Shown here: piece by piece, positions 1 through 8,991 of the stretch
Position numbering within the stretch: position 1 is the stretch's first letter
Layout: the number at the start of each line of letters is the position of its first letter
Translations under genes and position numbers: made by a program
Notes under the pieces: generated by a model
Databases searched by the model: none
Told to the model about the DNA's origin: nothing
The model's input: only the letters and a program-made list of their open reading frames with translations
Assembly: GCF_004343255.1 (NCBI RefSeq)
Contig: NZ_SMDD01000007.1
Coordinates: 1-47,011, forward strand
Length of the DNA stretch: 47,011 nt
Source of the DNA: Laceyella sacchari
GTDB lineage: Bacteria > Bacillota > Bacilli > Thermoactinomycetales > Thermoactinomycetaceae
Direction of reading: 5' to 3'

Positions 1-3000
1 CACATAAGCGAGATCATCCGGTTGCCCTTTCTCCGGCAATGCGCTTCGGTCTCCTGCCTCCCAATCGATTTGATCCAGCCACAATACCCGGTCAACCCAT
101 TCCTCTGGCACATCCACGCCACGCTCGGCCAACAACAGCTTCGCTTGTGCGTCCGCCAGCATATAGCGAATCCGCTCCTCCGGGTACTCGACATCGATCG
201 GCAGATAAGCCGCCCCTGCCTTCAACACCCCAAGCGTCCCGACCACCATCGCCAATGATGGACGCACCATGATCCCGATAATCTCTTCCCGCTTCACCTC
301 TCGCTCTTGTAGCAAACGGGCCAGTCGATTGGCACGGGCATCCAATTCGCCGTAGGTCAGCGTTTCCTCCCGGTGCACCACTGCCGTCCGTTCGGGCGTG
401 CGCGCCGCCTGTTCCGCTATACACTCGTGCAGGGTTCGGTCTCTTGGATACTCTGCTTCCGTTGCGTTAAACGCGTTCAGCAACCGATCTGCTTCTGCTT
501 CATCCATCAGAGTGAATGATTGGAGTTCCTTTTCTGTACCCGAAACTACCTGCTCCAGCAACCGTATATAATAGCCAATCCACCGTTCAACCGTCGCCCG
601 CTTAAATAAAGAAGTGTTGTATTCTACGGTGAAATGAAGGGTTTCCTGTTCCTCCGCTTCCCATGTCATATCAAACATGGATTGCTTCCATTTCCACCCC
701 GTAAACGGCTTTACATCGATCCCCGGCAATGCGAATGGCTCTTTGTCGACATTTTGCAATACAAACACTGTGTCGAACAATGGGTTGCGACTGCCGTCTT
801 TTGCGCTGGGGAGCGTCGCCAGCTCTTCCAATGGATATTCTCCATGTCCATACGCGGCCAGGACGTTTTGTTTCACCTCTGCAAGGTATTGGTGGAAGGT
901 AAGCTCCGGTGTCGGTTGCGACCTGAGCGGCAACGTATTGACAAACATGCCGAAAATCTGCTCCGCTTCCGCCTGGGTGCGGCCGGCAACGGGAAAGCCT
1001 ACCGCCAGATCGGTTTGCCCCGACAATTTGGCCAGCATCACCTTATATGCCGCAAGCAAAACCATAAACAGCGTGGCCCCTTCTCGTTCACTCACCCGTT
1101 TCAGTTGATGAGTCAATTCCACGTCCAAACGGAACCGAACCTTTTCTCCTGCAAACTGTTGGAGCTTCGGACGCGGCCGATCAGTCGGCAGTTCCAGAAC
1201 AGGCCATTCCTCATTAAACTGTTGCGCCCAGTATTCCCCCTGTTTTTGGCAAGCGGGGGTGCGCTTCCATTCCTCTTGCCACACCGCCACATCTTTGTAG
1301 TGCAGAGCGAGCGGAGGCAATGTTTCCCCGCGGTACAGCTTGCTCAGCTCGCGGCGAAAAATCCGCTCGATAGAAAAGCCGTCTGAAACAATGTGATGAA
1401 TGTCAATCACCAACACATGCCGCTCTTTTCCCAAATGGATCAGGCCCGCTCGCAATAGAGGTGCTTGCCGCAAATCAAACGGGCGGATAAATTGCTCGAT
1501 CCATGTTGCGGCCTCTGCTTCATCCTTTGCCTCACATTGTTCCCAAGGCACTGGCACCGCCGGCTCCACTTTTTGCATCACCTCGTCCTCAACCAAGTGG
1601 AAGGAGGTACGCAATGATTCATGCCTGTCCACCACAGCCTGCAAGCTTTGGCGCAGACGTGCTACATCCAACCCGCCCGACAGTTCCAGCACCACGGGGT
1701 TATGGTAGGTTACCCCGATATTGCCACGTTGCTCCATCGCGTACAATCGGCGTTGCACCGAAGTCACTGGATAATACTCCCGCTCCGCCACGGGTTGGAG
1801 CGAAGCGGTGGTATCATGATTCGCTTCCCGCACCATTGCCGCCATTTCGCTTAGCGTAGAGCATTCAAAGAGGCGGGCGATATGAGCATCCATCCCAAAT
1901 TCGGCACGGATGCGCGCTGCCAGCATCATCAGGTGCAATGAATGCCCACCCAACGCGAAAAACTGATCATTTAATCCAACCCGATCTACTTGCAACACTT
2001 CTTGCCACAGCCCGGCCAGCTTCACCTCGACTGGATCTGACGGCGCTACATACCTACTCTCCGGCGTTGTGTTCGCCACTGGCTCCGGCAACGCTTTCCG
2101 GTCCACCTTGCCATTGGGGGTAAGCGGCAACCGCTCCAAACGGATAATATGAGCAGGGATCATATATTCAGGCAATTCCTGTGCCAGATGCGCTCGCAAC
2201 TCGCTGTCACCCACCGGCTCAGTCTCAACCACATATGCACACAAAACAGACTGGCCTGAGGAATCTGCGCGCGCCACCACAACACCATCTTCAATGGCAG
2301 GGTGCTGCAACAGCACATTGGTGATTTCTCCGGGTTCAATCCGGTATCCGCGGATTTTCACCTGGTCGTCGATCCGCCCTAAGAACTCCAAATTCCCGTC
2401 GGGCAACCACCGAACCAAATCCCCCGTTTTATACATGCGTTCTCCCGGTGCAAACGGATGGGGGACGAATTTGCTCGAAGTAAGATCATCGCGCCCCAAA
2501 TAACCCCGAGCCAAACTGTCTCCGGCCAGGCAAAGCTCTCCCGGGACGCCAATGGGCTGCAATTGCCCTTCCTCACTCAGCACAAACGCTTGGTTATTGG
2601 CAATCGGCCTACCGATCAAAATCGGCCCCTCCGGCTTCACTTCATAGCAAGTGGCGACAACCGTGTTTTCTGTCGGACCGTAGTTGTTAAACAGCCGGTA
2701 CGGTTGCCGACGCACCTGCCGCAACCGGTCTCCACCTGTCAAGAGCCTGGTCAAGGTGCGGTTCTCCAAACGCATAAACTGCTCCGCCACCGGTGTTGGA
2801 AGAAAGCTGATGCTCACCTTCTCCGCTTCCATGTATCGGTTCAACGCCTCCACATCTAAACGGAGCTCTTCAGGGATGACAATCAGCGTCGCTCCTGCGA
2901 TCAAATAGGGGAAAATCTCCCATACAGAAGCGTCAAATCCAAATCCGGCGTATTTCGTAGCCCGATCCTGCGCCGTCACTGCAAACCGTCTCACATGCCA

Positions 3001-4329
3001 ACTGGCCAAATTTACCAGCGCTCGATGTTCAACCATGACTCCTTTTGGCTTGCCAGTCGACCCCGATGTATAAATCACATAAGCCAACTGATCAGGACTC
3101 CCTGGTGTTTCAACGTCGAAGAGGCTTCCTTCTTCCCAAGCAATGCGATCCAAGAATAGTTTGCGCTCCTTCCAGCCGACAGGAAGGGGAAGTCCGGTTT
3201 GTGTAAGCAACAGGGAGGCACGGCTGTCCTGCAACATGTAATCAATACGCTCCAACGGATAGTGAGGATCAATGGGCAAAAAGGCGGCCCCTGCTTTTAA
3301 CACCCCCAAAATGCTAACGATCATCTCCAGTGAAGGCTTTGCCAAAACCCCCACGATCTCTTCCCGTTCCACGCCCCGGTCGCGCAAAGCACGAGCCAGT
3401 TGACTTGCCCGCTCGTTCAATTGCCGATAAGTCAATTTTTCCTCTTTGAATACCACCGCCACTTGATCTGGTGTGCGCTCCGCCTGTCGTTCAAACAAGG
3501 CATGGATGGTCTGGTCGTGGGAATAAGGCATCGACGTATCATTAAAGGCGCGCACCAAAGCCTCTTTTTCAGCCTCAGTCAGCAAATCGATGGCATGCAA
3601 TGCTTGCTCAGGATGATAGACAAAGGCTTGAATCACTCGCGCGAAGTGTTGGCCAATGCGCCCAATCCATTCTGAGTCAAAACGTCTTCGGTCAAATGCA
3701 AAACGCAAAGTTAACGTGTGGCTAATCCAAATCTGAGTATGCAATCTAAAAATGGAATCATTAGATATAAGTAAATGTTTATTGTATTCAGAAAATATAT
3801 TTTGCTGATTATCCATCTCATCCAAGTCAGACTCAATCACCCACAAAAGATGCTGCAAAGCATCCGGAGCGATCCCTGTCCACTTCTCCAATTCCGACAA
3901 CAAGACGGCCTCAACCTCTGGATGCCCCATATTCTTAGCAACCACATCGTAAACCGTCTCCCCTTTGGTGCATTGCACCCGGCGTAATTGGATAGCCAGC
4001 TCATCATCGCTTTCCTTTCCGCCCAAAGGGGAAACCGAAGCGAACACCACATCATCCACACGATTGTATTTCTGCAACAAGACTCCCCACATCAAACTGA
4101 TCAATGTGGGAACCGAGACATTCATTTTATCTGCCAAAGCGCTGATTTCTTTAGTCAACAGGGAATCCAACTGCAAGAAGCCCACACCGTTATGGTCGCC
4201 AGCCTCATGCCATGGACCTTCCGCGATCCGTTCTGGTACGATCGGAATGCTATCATTATACCCACGCAAATATTCTTTGTAATATGTCCGATCTTTCCGC
4301 TCTGGTTGAACCAATTCATTATAGGACAT
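1..4329 (-). CDS. Non-ribosomal peptide synthetase, 5' part (half C - A(Leu) - PCP - C - A...)
   Basis: Builds a peptide by thiotemplate condensation in the cytoplasm. The frame is open from an ATG at 4329 (GGAGGG five bases upstream) to the window edge: 1443 codons, 3' end missing. Order: residues 1-~240 resemble only the C-terminal half of a condensation domain. Next is an adenylation domain (~290-745) with YTSGSTGKPKG, NNYGPTE, YKTGDL and PNGKVDRKALP. Then a carrier domain with GGHSL (Ser797 for phosphopantetheine), and a full condensation domain with HHIVSDG (His978-Gly984), probably LCL type. A second adenylation domain starts near 1320 and is cut before its P-loop. Aligning to GrsA, the first A domain gives specificity residues D-A-W-F-L-G-N-V-V plus the A10 Lys, the classical Leu code. 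The product peptide is unknown. The family call is secure; start-module status and Leu are inferences from motifs. Confidence 0.96.
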   Translation of the reverse strand, partial: MSYNELVQPERKDRTYYKEYLRGYNDSIPIVPERIAEGPWHEAGDHNGVGFLQLDSLLTKEISALADKMNVSVPTLISLMWGVLLQKYNRVDDVVFASVSPLGGKESDDELAIQLRRVQCTKGETVYDVVAKNMGHPEVEAVLLSELEKWTGIAPDALQHLLWVIESDLDEMDNQQNIFSEYNKHLLISNDSIFRLHTQIWISHTLTLRFAFDRRRFDSEWIGRIGQHFARVIQAFVYHPEQALHAIDLLTEAEKEALVRAFNDTSMPYSHDQTIHALFERQAERTPDQVAVVFKEEKLTYRQLNERASQLARALRDRGVEREEIVGVLAKPSLEMIVSILGVLKAGAAFLPIDPHYPLERIDYMLQDSRASLLLTQTGLPLPVGWKERKLFLDRIAWEEGSLFDVETPGSPDQLAYVIYTSGSTGKPKGVMVEHRALVNLASWHVRRFAVTAQDRATKYAGFGFDASVWEIFPYLIAGATLIVIPEELRLDVEALNRYMEAEKVSISFLPTPVAEQFMRLENRTLTRLLTGGDRLRQVRRQPYRLFNNYGPTENTVVATCYEVKPEGPILIGRPIANNQAFVLSEEGQLQPIGVPGELCLAGDSLARGYLGRDDLTSSKFVPHPFAPGERMYKTGDLVRWLPDGNLEFLGRIDDQVKIRGYRIEPGEITNVLLQHPAIEDGVVVARADSSGQSVLCAYVVETEPVGDSELRAHLAQELPEYMIPAHIIRLERLPLTPNGKVDRKALPEPVANTTPESRYVAPSDPVEVKLAGLWQEVLQVDRVGLNDQFFALGGHSLHLMMLAARIRAEFGMDAHIARLFECSTLSEMAAMVREANHDTTASLQPVAEREYYPVTSVQRRLYAMEQRGNIGVTYHNPVVLELSGGLDVARLRQSLQAVVDRHESLRTSFHLVEDEVMQKVEPAVPVPWEQCEAKDEAEAATWIEQFIRPFDLRQAPLLRAGLIHLGKERHVLVIDIHHIVSDGFSIERIFRRELSKLYRGETLPPLALHYKDVAVWQEEWKRTPACQKQGEYWAQQFNEEWPVLELPTDRPRPKLQQFAGEKVRFRLDVELTHQLKRVSEREGATLFMVLLAAYKVMLAKLSGQTDLAVGFPVAGRTQAEAEQIFGMFVNTLPLRSQPTPELTFHQYLAEVKQNVLAAYGHGEYPLEELATLPSAKDGSRNPLFDTVFVLQNVDKEPFALPGIDVKPFTGWKWKQSMFDMTWEAEEQETLHFTVEYNTSLFKRATVERWIGYYIRLLEQVVSGTEKELQSFTLMDEAEADRLLNAFNATEAEYPRDRTLHECIAEQAARTPERTAVVHREETLTYGELDARANRLARLLQEREVKREEIIGIMVRPSLAMVVGTLGVLKAGAAYLPIDVEYPEERIRYMLADAQAKLLLAERGVDVPEEWVDRVLWLDQIDWEAGDRSALPEKGQPDDLAYV

Positions 4330-4388
4330 AATTACCCTCCGACATCGGTTTGATGGTAAATTTATATTATTTTCAAATTGCAACTACG

Positions 4389-4417
4389 AGTTTATCGGAA
4401 TTTTCAATCCATGTCAA
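4389..4417 (-). promoter_or_regulatory. SigA-type promoter of the NRPS gene
   Basis: On the minus strand a perfect TTGACA (4417-4412), a 17-base spacer and TAAACT (4394-4389) lie about 60 bases before the NRPS start codon. This predicts a 5' leader of roughly 50 bases. Confidence 0.6.
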
Positions 4418-4680
4418 CGTTTGATGGATTTATTCTCCGCAACAACAAATGACCAGATTTAATTTTAAAAAACGAATAAATACATTAACTAACAACAAAA
4501 TAAACTAAGTATCCCACAAAAATATTTATACTTATTGCAAATCGAATCATTTATACCCCTCTTCTCTAAACCACCTCTTTTCTTTTAAAAAAAACATCCT
4601 CCACCCGGCCTGATTTTCTATATTTTTCCTATTTTATAATTCTATCTCTTCCTTATCTCCCCTCCTCATAGAATAAAACA
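4418..4680. other. AT-rich gene-free stretch upstream of the NRPS promoter
   Basis: About 260 bases, strongly AT-rich, between the aminopeptidase terminator and the NRPS promoter. I see no ORF with a ribosome site. It is a plausible site for upstream activators or AbrB/H-NS-like silencers of the NRPS gene, but no defined box is visible. Confidence 0.4.
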
Positions 4681-4717
4681 GCAAGAGATCGCCGCGATTT
4701 TTGAAGCGATCTCTTGC
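4681..4717 (-). terminator. Terminator downstream of the M29 aminopeptidase
   Basis: A perfect 12-bp inverted repeat, GCAAGAGATCGC (4681-4692) and its complement (4706-4717), followed on minus by TGTTTTATT. A second, imperfect hairpin (10 of 12 pairs, 4756-4787) sits between it and the stop codon, and both carry GCAAGAG. Confidence 0.7.
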
Positions 4718-4795
4718 CAATGTCTTTCAAACCATGTTGCCGCCATACAAAATGAAGCGACCCTTGCCAAAATCAGCAAGAGCCGCTCCGTCCGG

Positions 4796-6022
4796 TCATA
4801 CCCAGTTTCCATTGCGAAACAGCGGCACCACCCGTCCCTCTACCGTTACGGCATCGATGTCCAGTTCTGCTGTGCCAACCATGAAGTCCACATGAATGAC
4901 GCTTTCATTCAACCCATTGCCCGCTCTTTCTTCCTTGGACATCGTTACACCATCCTCAATGCAAAACGGATAAGCCGCTCCGAGGGCAAAATGACATGAG
5001 GCATTTTCGTCAAACAAGGTGTTTCGGAAAACCACGCCCAACTTGGACAGAACCGAATCATGGGGCACCAAGGCGACCTCCCCCAAATGAGCGGCACCAG
5101 CATCCATCTGAAGCAACGCCTGAAGCGAAGCATTCCCTGTCTCCGCTTCTGCCTGCACAACCCGCCCGTTTTCAAAAGTCAGTGTGAAACCGTCGATTAC
5201 CTGGCCATGATATACCAACGGCTTACTGTTCCGCACCCGCCCATTTACTCCGTTACGCACTGGCGCGGTGAACACTTCCTCCGTCGGGATGTTGGGAAGA
5301 AAGTAGACGCCTTGTCTGTTCTTTAATCCTCCGCCCAACCAGCGGTGGTTTTTAGGCAGTTCCACTGTAAGCTCTGTTCCAGGCCCCCGGTATTGTAACC
5401 GCGTGAATTGTTGATCATTTAACCAAGCCGTCCGCTCTTCCAATCGGTTGGCGTATGCTTGCCAATAAGCCAATGGATCGCCATGGTCCAAACGCGTTGC
5501 CAATTTGATACTCTCCCACAGTTTGGCCAGAGCCGCTTCTTCCCCCAACTCCGGAAATACCACATTAGCCCATTCCGCTGTGGGCACCACTCCGATCGTC
5601 CAGCTTATTTCCCCACCTTGCGCCAGTTCTTGATATTTTTTCATCGCTTTGCCCATCGCCTTCGTCACGGTGGCGATGCGCGATGTTTCCACATCTTTCA
5701 ACAATTCTGGTTTGGGGGTCAAAATAGAAATGACCGCCGCCCCTCCCTCAATCATGCGGATGAAGTCCTCCACTTTGCCTTCAGGCACGAAAGCAAGCGT
5801 TTCCTCCGGCGCCATGCGCAACCGGATACGATTGATCTCATCATCAGACCAATCAACCAATACATGGGGCGCCCCGGATTCATAAGCCACCTCAACCAGT
5901 TTGTGCACCAGCGGCGCGGCATCGGTTGACGCCCGAATAGCCAGGTTTTGACCCGGTTGCAAGTTGACACCAAGTTGGACCAACAACCTGGCGTAAGTGG
6001 TCAATTCTTTTGCTTTCAACAT
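4796..6022 (-). CDS. M29-family metallo-aminopeptidase (AmpS/PepS type)
   Basis: Removes N-terminal residues from peptides in the cytoplasm, using two metal ions. The 408-residue product has the usual M29 length and layout. The N-terminal region (MLKAKELTTYARLLVQLGVN...) is typical. Candidate metal ligands in the C-terminal half are Glu in IPTEEVFTAP, Glu in LGEVALV, His in ENASCHFALG, and His and Asp in VIHVDFMVG. ATG start behind a GAGG motif. It has its own promoter (6103-6132) and is the last minus gene before its terminator, so it is probably monocistronic. Substrate preference cannot be read from sequence. Confidence 0.93.
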   Translation of the reverse strand: MLKAKELTTYARLLVQLGVNLQPGQNLAIRASTDAAPLVHKLVEVAYESGAPHVLVDWSDDEINRIRLRMAPEETLAFVPEGKVEDFIRMIEGGAAVISILTPKPELLKDVETSRIATVTKAMGKAMKKYQELAQGGEISWTIGVVPTAEWANVVFPELGEEAALAKLWESIKLATRLDHGDPLAYWQAYANRLEERTAWLNDQQFTRLQYRGPGTELTVELPKNHRWLGGGLKNRQGVYFLPNIPTEEVFTAPVRNGVNGRVRNSKPLVYHGQVIDGFTLTFENGRVVQAEAETGNASLQALLQMDAGAAHLGEVALVPHDSVLSKLGVVFRNTLFDENASCHFALGAAYPFCIEDGVTMSKEERAGNGLNESVIHVDFMVGTAELDIDAVTVEGRVVPLFRNGNWV

Positions 6023-6102
6023 CGTCTCTACCTCATTCCGCCCCCATATATTACGTATCGCAGGGAATAGTCAGCTTATCTGATGGTTTGTTTTTCGTTT
6101 GT

Positions 6103-6132
6103 ATTATAAAGCGTGACCGCGAGGGCTCACAA
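6103..6132 (-). promoter_or_regulatory. Promoter of the M29 aminopeptidase
   Basis: On minus: TTGTGA (6132-6127), 18-base spacer, perfect TATAAT (6108-6103), about 80 bases before the start codon. The 140 bases between this and the SPFH stop codon (6133-6272) are GC-rich with several short inverted repeats and no gene. Confidence 0.6.
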
Positions 6133-6272
6133 GACGGTGCGCGTACCTCCTCTTTGTCACCCGCGCGTTGGCGCCAGATGGTTGGCAGTACTTGGCATGG
6201 AGGGCGGAAACAGACCCCCTCTGGCAGTTCAGACTACAATTCGCCTAATTTCATCAACCCAGCAAACACGAC

Positions 6273-7091
6273 TCAGTTTGTGCGGGATTTTACTTGTTCC
6301 CGCTGGTAATAACGCATCAATTCCGGTGTCAACGATTGGCTAATCAGACGATTAGCCTCCGCTTCGCCCTGCGCTTCGATCAGAGTCACCTTGCGGCTCG
6401 TTTCCGCTTCATTCAGACGCTGTCGGGCCAATTGCTCTTTATTGGCCGTCTCGCGCAATATGTATTGATGTTCAATATCAGACTCAACAAGCTTCTGCAA
6501 ACGTTGCCGCATCCGCTCATCAACGCGCAAATCAGTCAAGGCCAATCCTTCCAATCCAATTCCGTCTTTCGCCAATTCCCGTTTCACCTCGGCTTCGATC
6601 TCCCGGCAGACAGTCTCTCTTTGTGTGGCAAACAGACTGACCACCGAATGCCGAAGCGCCACTGTCTGCATGGCAGCTTGCAACCGCCCCCGCAAAATTT
6701 GCTGCCGCGCATCTTCCCAATCCTCCTGATGCAAACGTTGCATCAACCCGGGCAAGCGGGCGGGTTGCAAGTGATAGCTCATAAACACATCGATCTGCAC
6801 CCGTTGTCCGTCCTTACTCACCACAGATACGGCTTGTCCCTTTGCAAACGTTGCCATTTCGGTAGAAACAGGATACGCCGTCACCGATTCCCACGGCCAA
6901 TGAAGGTGCAACCCATCTCCCAACACTTGCGGCTGAACGCCACTGAAATAGTTGAATACCACGCCTTGGTGACCGGCTTCTACCATTGACAGGCAGCTCC
7001 CCAGCAACAAAACAATCAGTATGTAGCAAACCAACACCGCAGCAAATCCGATCCACTGCTTTTTGCGCTTTTTATGTGATTTGACTGGCAT
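6273..7091 (-). CDS. SPFH/prohibitin-family membrane protein
   Basis: A 272-residue protein with a basic N terminus (MPVKSHKKRKK), one membrane segment at about residues 12-34, and then an SPFH/band-7 domain starting VEAGHQGVVFNYFSG. A long charged helical region with AETSRKVTLIEAQGEAEAN follows, typical of prohibitin/HflC-like proteins that form membrane-anchored oligomeric rings. I chose the ATG at 7091. An in-frame TTG at 7139 exists but lies inside the upstream small ORF and lacks a good ribosome site. The start overlaps the end of the 56-residue ORF, suggesting translational coupling. Partner and substrate are unknown; scaffolding of membrane proteases or lipid domains is the family-level expectation. 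Confidence 0.85.
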   Translation of the reverse strand: MPVKSHKKRKKQWIGFAAVLVCYILIVLLLGSCLSMVEAGHQGVVFNYFSGVQPQVLGDGLHLHWPWESVTAYPVSTEMATFAKGQAVSVVSKDGQRVQIDVFMSYHLQPARLPGLMQRLHQEDWEDARQQILRGRLQAAMQTVALRHSVVSLFATQRETVCREIEAEVKRELAKDGIGLEGLALTDLRVDERMRQRLQKLVESDIEHQYILRETANKEQLARQRLNEAETSRKVTLIEAQGEAEANRLISQSLTPELMRYYQREQVKSRTN

Positions 7092-7242
7092 CCTTGCGTT
7101 TGGTCCCCCCTTTTTTCCGCGGAATCTTCTTTTTTTCAATCGATTCGCACTTCGTCAGCAAGTAATTGCCCATCCGTTCATACCACGGATACAAACCGAC
7201 CAACAATAACCCTCCTAAAAATAGGACCAGAAGTATGGACAC
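7072..7242 (-). CDS. Small membrane protein overlapping the SPFH gene (56 aa)
   Basis: A GTG-started frame (GTG at 7242) of 56 codons plus stop, preceded by a good GGGGAG ribosome site five bases upstream. The product begins with a hydrophobic segment (MSILLVLFLGGLLLVGLYPW) and continues into a Lys/Arg-rich tail with KKKIPRKKGGTKRK, so it looks like a single-pass protein with a basic cytoplasmic tail. Its last 20 bases overlap the start of the SPFH gene in another frame, the arrangement expected of co-translated partners. I recognise no family. Confidence 0.62.
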   Translation of the reverse strand: MSILLVLFLGGLLLVGLYPWYERMGNYLLTKCESIEKKKIPRKKGGTKRKDASQIT

Positions 7243-7575
7243 CGTTCTCCCCTTTTCTTTAAAAATATAAAATCCTCACACCATAAAAAAAACAATAAGG
7301 ACAATGCTCTTTTATTATAAGGGAAACAAGCGTCAGGTCAAATCCCTCTATTAAAAAACTGAAAAAATTTCTGCATCCGTTTCATATTACAAAAAAATGA
7401 CCAAAACACCAATGAACGAGAATTTTGATAATGTCTATCTTCCATTTCATAAAAAGACATCTATTACATTTTCAGGGATACTCCCTCGGCCAGAGTCTCC
7501 CCATTGTCAGCTCTCATACTTTCTCCCTGCACATATCACACTACCTGTAAATGGACAGCCAAAGGAGGGTCTTCG
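7243..7575. other. Divergent intergenic region, AT-rich
   Basis: About 330 bases between the small membrane ORF (minus) and the hydrolase (plus). It is AT-rich with several TATAAT-like and T-rich stretches and should hold both divergent promoters. I could not settle on a convincing -35/-10 pair for either. No ORF with a ribosome site. Confidence 0.35.
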
Positions 7576-8373
7576 GTGCCGTTGATCGAAGCAAATGGAA
7601 CAAGGTTGCATTATCATCTTGCAGGACAAGGTCCCGCTCTGGTTTTCATCCATCCTCCCCTTATCACCAGCGCGGTATTTCGCTATCAGATAGCTGAACT
7701 CACGACGTCCTTTCGCGTTCTGACATTTGACATTCGGGGTCACGGAGCCAGCGACCCGTCCCCCACTCCGCTGACATATCCATTGATCGCTGAGGATATC
7801 AGGCAACTGCTTAACAAACTAGGCATTGAAGAAGCTTACTTATGTGGATATTCCACCGGTGGAAGCATTGTGCTAGAAGCATTGCTTGCCCATCCGGATC
7901 GCTTTGCAGGAGGGATTCTAATCAGCGCCATGTCGGAAGTCAGCACACTGTACCTCAAAGCGGCCATTAGAGCAGCGACCCACTTATGCACACCCCTCTG
8001 TTTCCGGTCTTTGGCCACTATCTTGTCCTGGAGCAATGCCGATACGCCATTGACATTTGCCAATCTCCACCGCGCCGCGTGCCAAGGCGATCCAAAAAAC
8101 ATCCAGCAATATTTCGCATTTAGCCAACAGTACAATTGCACCAAGCGACTGATAGAGATAAAGCAACCGATATTACTTCTTTATGGAAGTAAAGATCGTA
8201 GTTTTCACAAATACACCAAGCTACTTCAAGCCCGGCTTCCTCAAGTGACTACCCAAGAAATCAAGGGCAAACGCCACCAACTTCCCACCAAAGCCTGGCG
8301 GCAATGCAACCAGCTCATCTCCGACTGGCTCACGGCAATCACCAACAATACAGGCCCCGTCAACACGGTCTAA
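7576..8373 (+). CDS. Alpha/beta hydrolase
   Basis: A 265-residue cytoplasmic serine hydrolase. It has an oxyanion-hole region FIHPPL, strand/turn FDIRGHGASD, nucleophile elbow CGYSTGGS (Ser93), likely acid Asp207 in YGSKDRS and His234 in GKRHQ, so the triad is complete. Start is GTG at 7576 behind AAAGGAGGG; a longer in-frame reading from 7504 has no ribosome site and adds an untypical N terminus. Substrate unknown; the family spans esterases, haloperoxidase-like enzymes and C-C hydrolases. Probably monocistronic. Confidence 0.88.
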   Translation: MPLIEANGTRLHYHLAGQGPALVFIHPPLITSAVFRYQIAELTTSFRVLTFDIRGHGASDPSPTPLTYPLIAEDIRQLLNKLGIEEAYLCGYSTGGSIVLEALLAHPDRFAGGILISAMSEVSTLYLKAAIRAATHLCTPLCFRSLATILSWSNADTPLTFANLHRAACQGDPKNIQQYFAFSQQYNCTKRLIEIKQPILLLYGSKDRSFHKYTKLLQARLPQVTTQEIKGKRHQLPTKAWRQCNQLISDWLTAITNNTGPVNTV

Positions 8374-8505
8374 TGAATCACTCTCATAACAACCTGCTTT
8401 CGAACATGCAGACAAAGGGCTGACGGGTCCTTTTTCCGGTGCCGCATGTTTTTCCTGGTTTCGAACGATACTATCATCGGATGATGTTTTTAGGGAGGCG
8501 TTGTG

Positions 8506-8784
8506 ATGATCTTATCGCTTGAAGAGATGAACATCCTGTCTGAGCGTTTGGAGAAAGAAGAAGCCCGGTTGCACGAAGCCAATATGCGCGAACCAGGCCG
8601 TAAAGAAGCGGAGCACAGCTTAAATTTGATCAGTAGCTTGCAACGCAAGTTGCGCGATGTGGATGCCGACCTGACCGAACAGGAACGCACCTATATCATT
8701 GACTTGTTGCGAGAAGAAGTGTCCCATATACACGGATCAGGAACCGGAGTATATCACTCCATCATCAATAAAATGGAACTCTGA
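8506..8784 (+). CDS. Small helical protein of unknown function (92 aa)
   Basis: A charged, probably coiled-coil protein (LEEMNILSERLEKEEARLHEA... then SLQRKLRDVDADL) with no cysteine pair, signal or membrane segment. GGGAGG lies at 8493-8498 in front of both a GTG (8503) and an ATG (8506); I take the ATG. I recognise no family. The clean ribosome site and the strong terminator after it support a real gene. Confidence 0.7.
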   Translation: MILSLEEMNILSERLEKEEARLHEANMREPGRKEAEHSLNLISSLQRKLRDVDADLTEQERTYIIDLLREEVSHIHGSGTGVYHSIINKMEL

Positions 8785-8860
8785 GTTACAAACGGGAAGC
8801 ATCTATCCTTTCGCACAAACAAATCCCCCTCTAACGTGGATGCGGGTCATCAAAATGGCA

Positions 8861-8896
8861 ATGCCCGTGCACCAAACGATTGTGGTGCACGGGCAT
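8861..8896. terminator. Bidirectional terminator
   Basis: A perfect 14-bp stem (8861-8874 with 8883-8896) and an 8-base loop, between convergent genes ending at 8784 and 8992. Only a modest T-run follows on either strand. Confidence 0.7.
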
Positions 8897-8991
8897 CCGG
8901 TTTTGGATACTTAAACCGCCGCCTCGTTGCGATGTATTCATCGCACCCTTAAGGCCATTCATGAACAGTTGATGGACAACAAACGTAAAAT

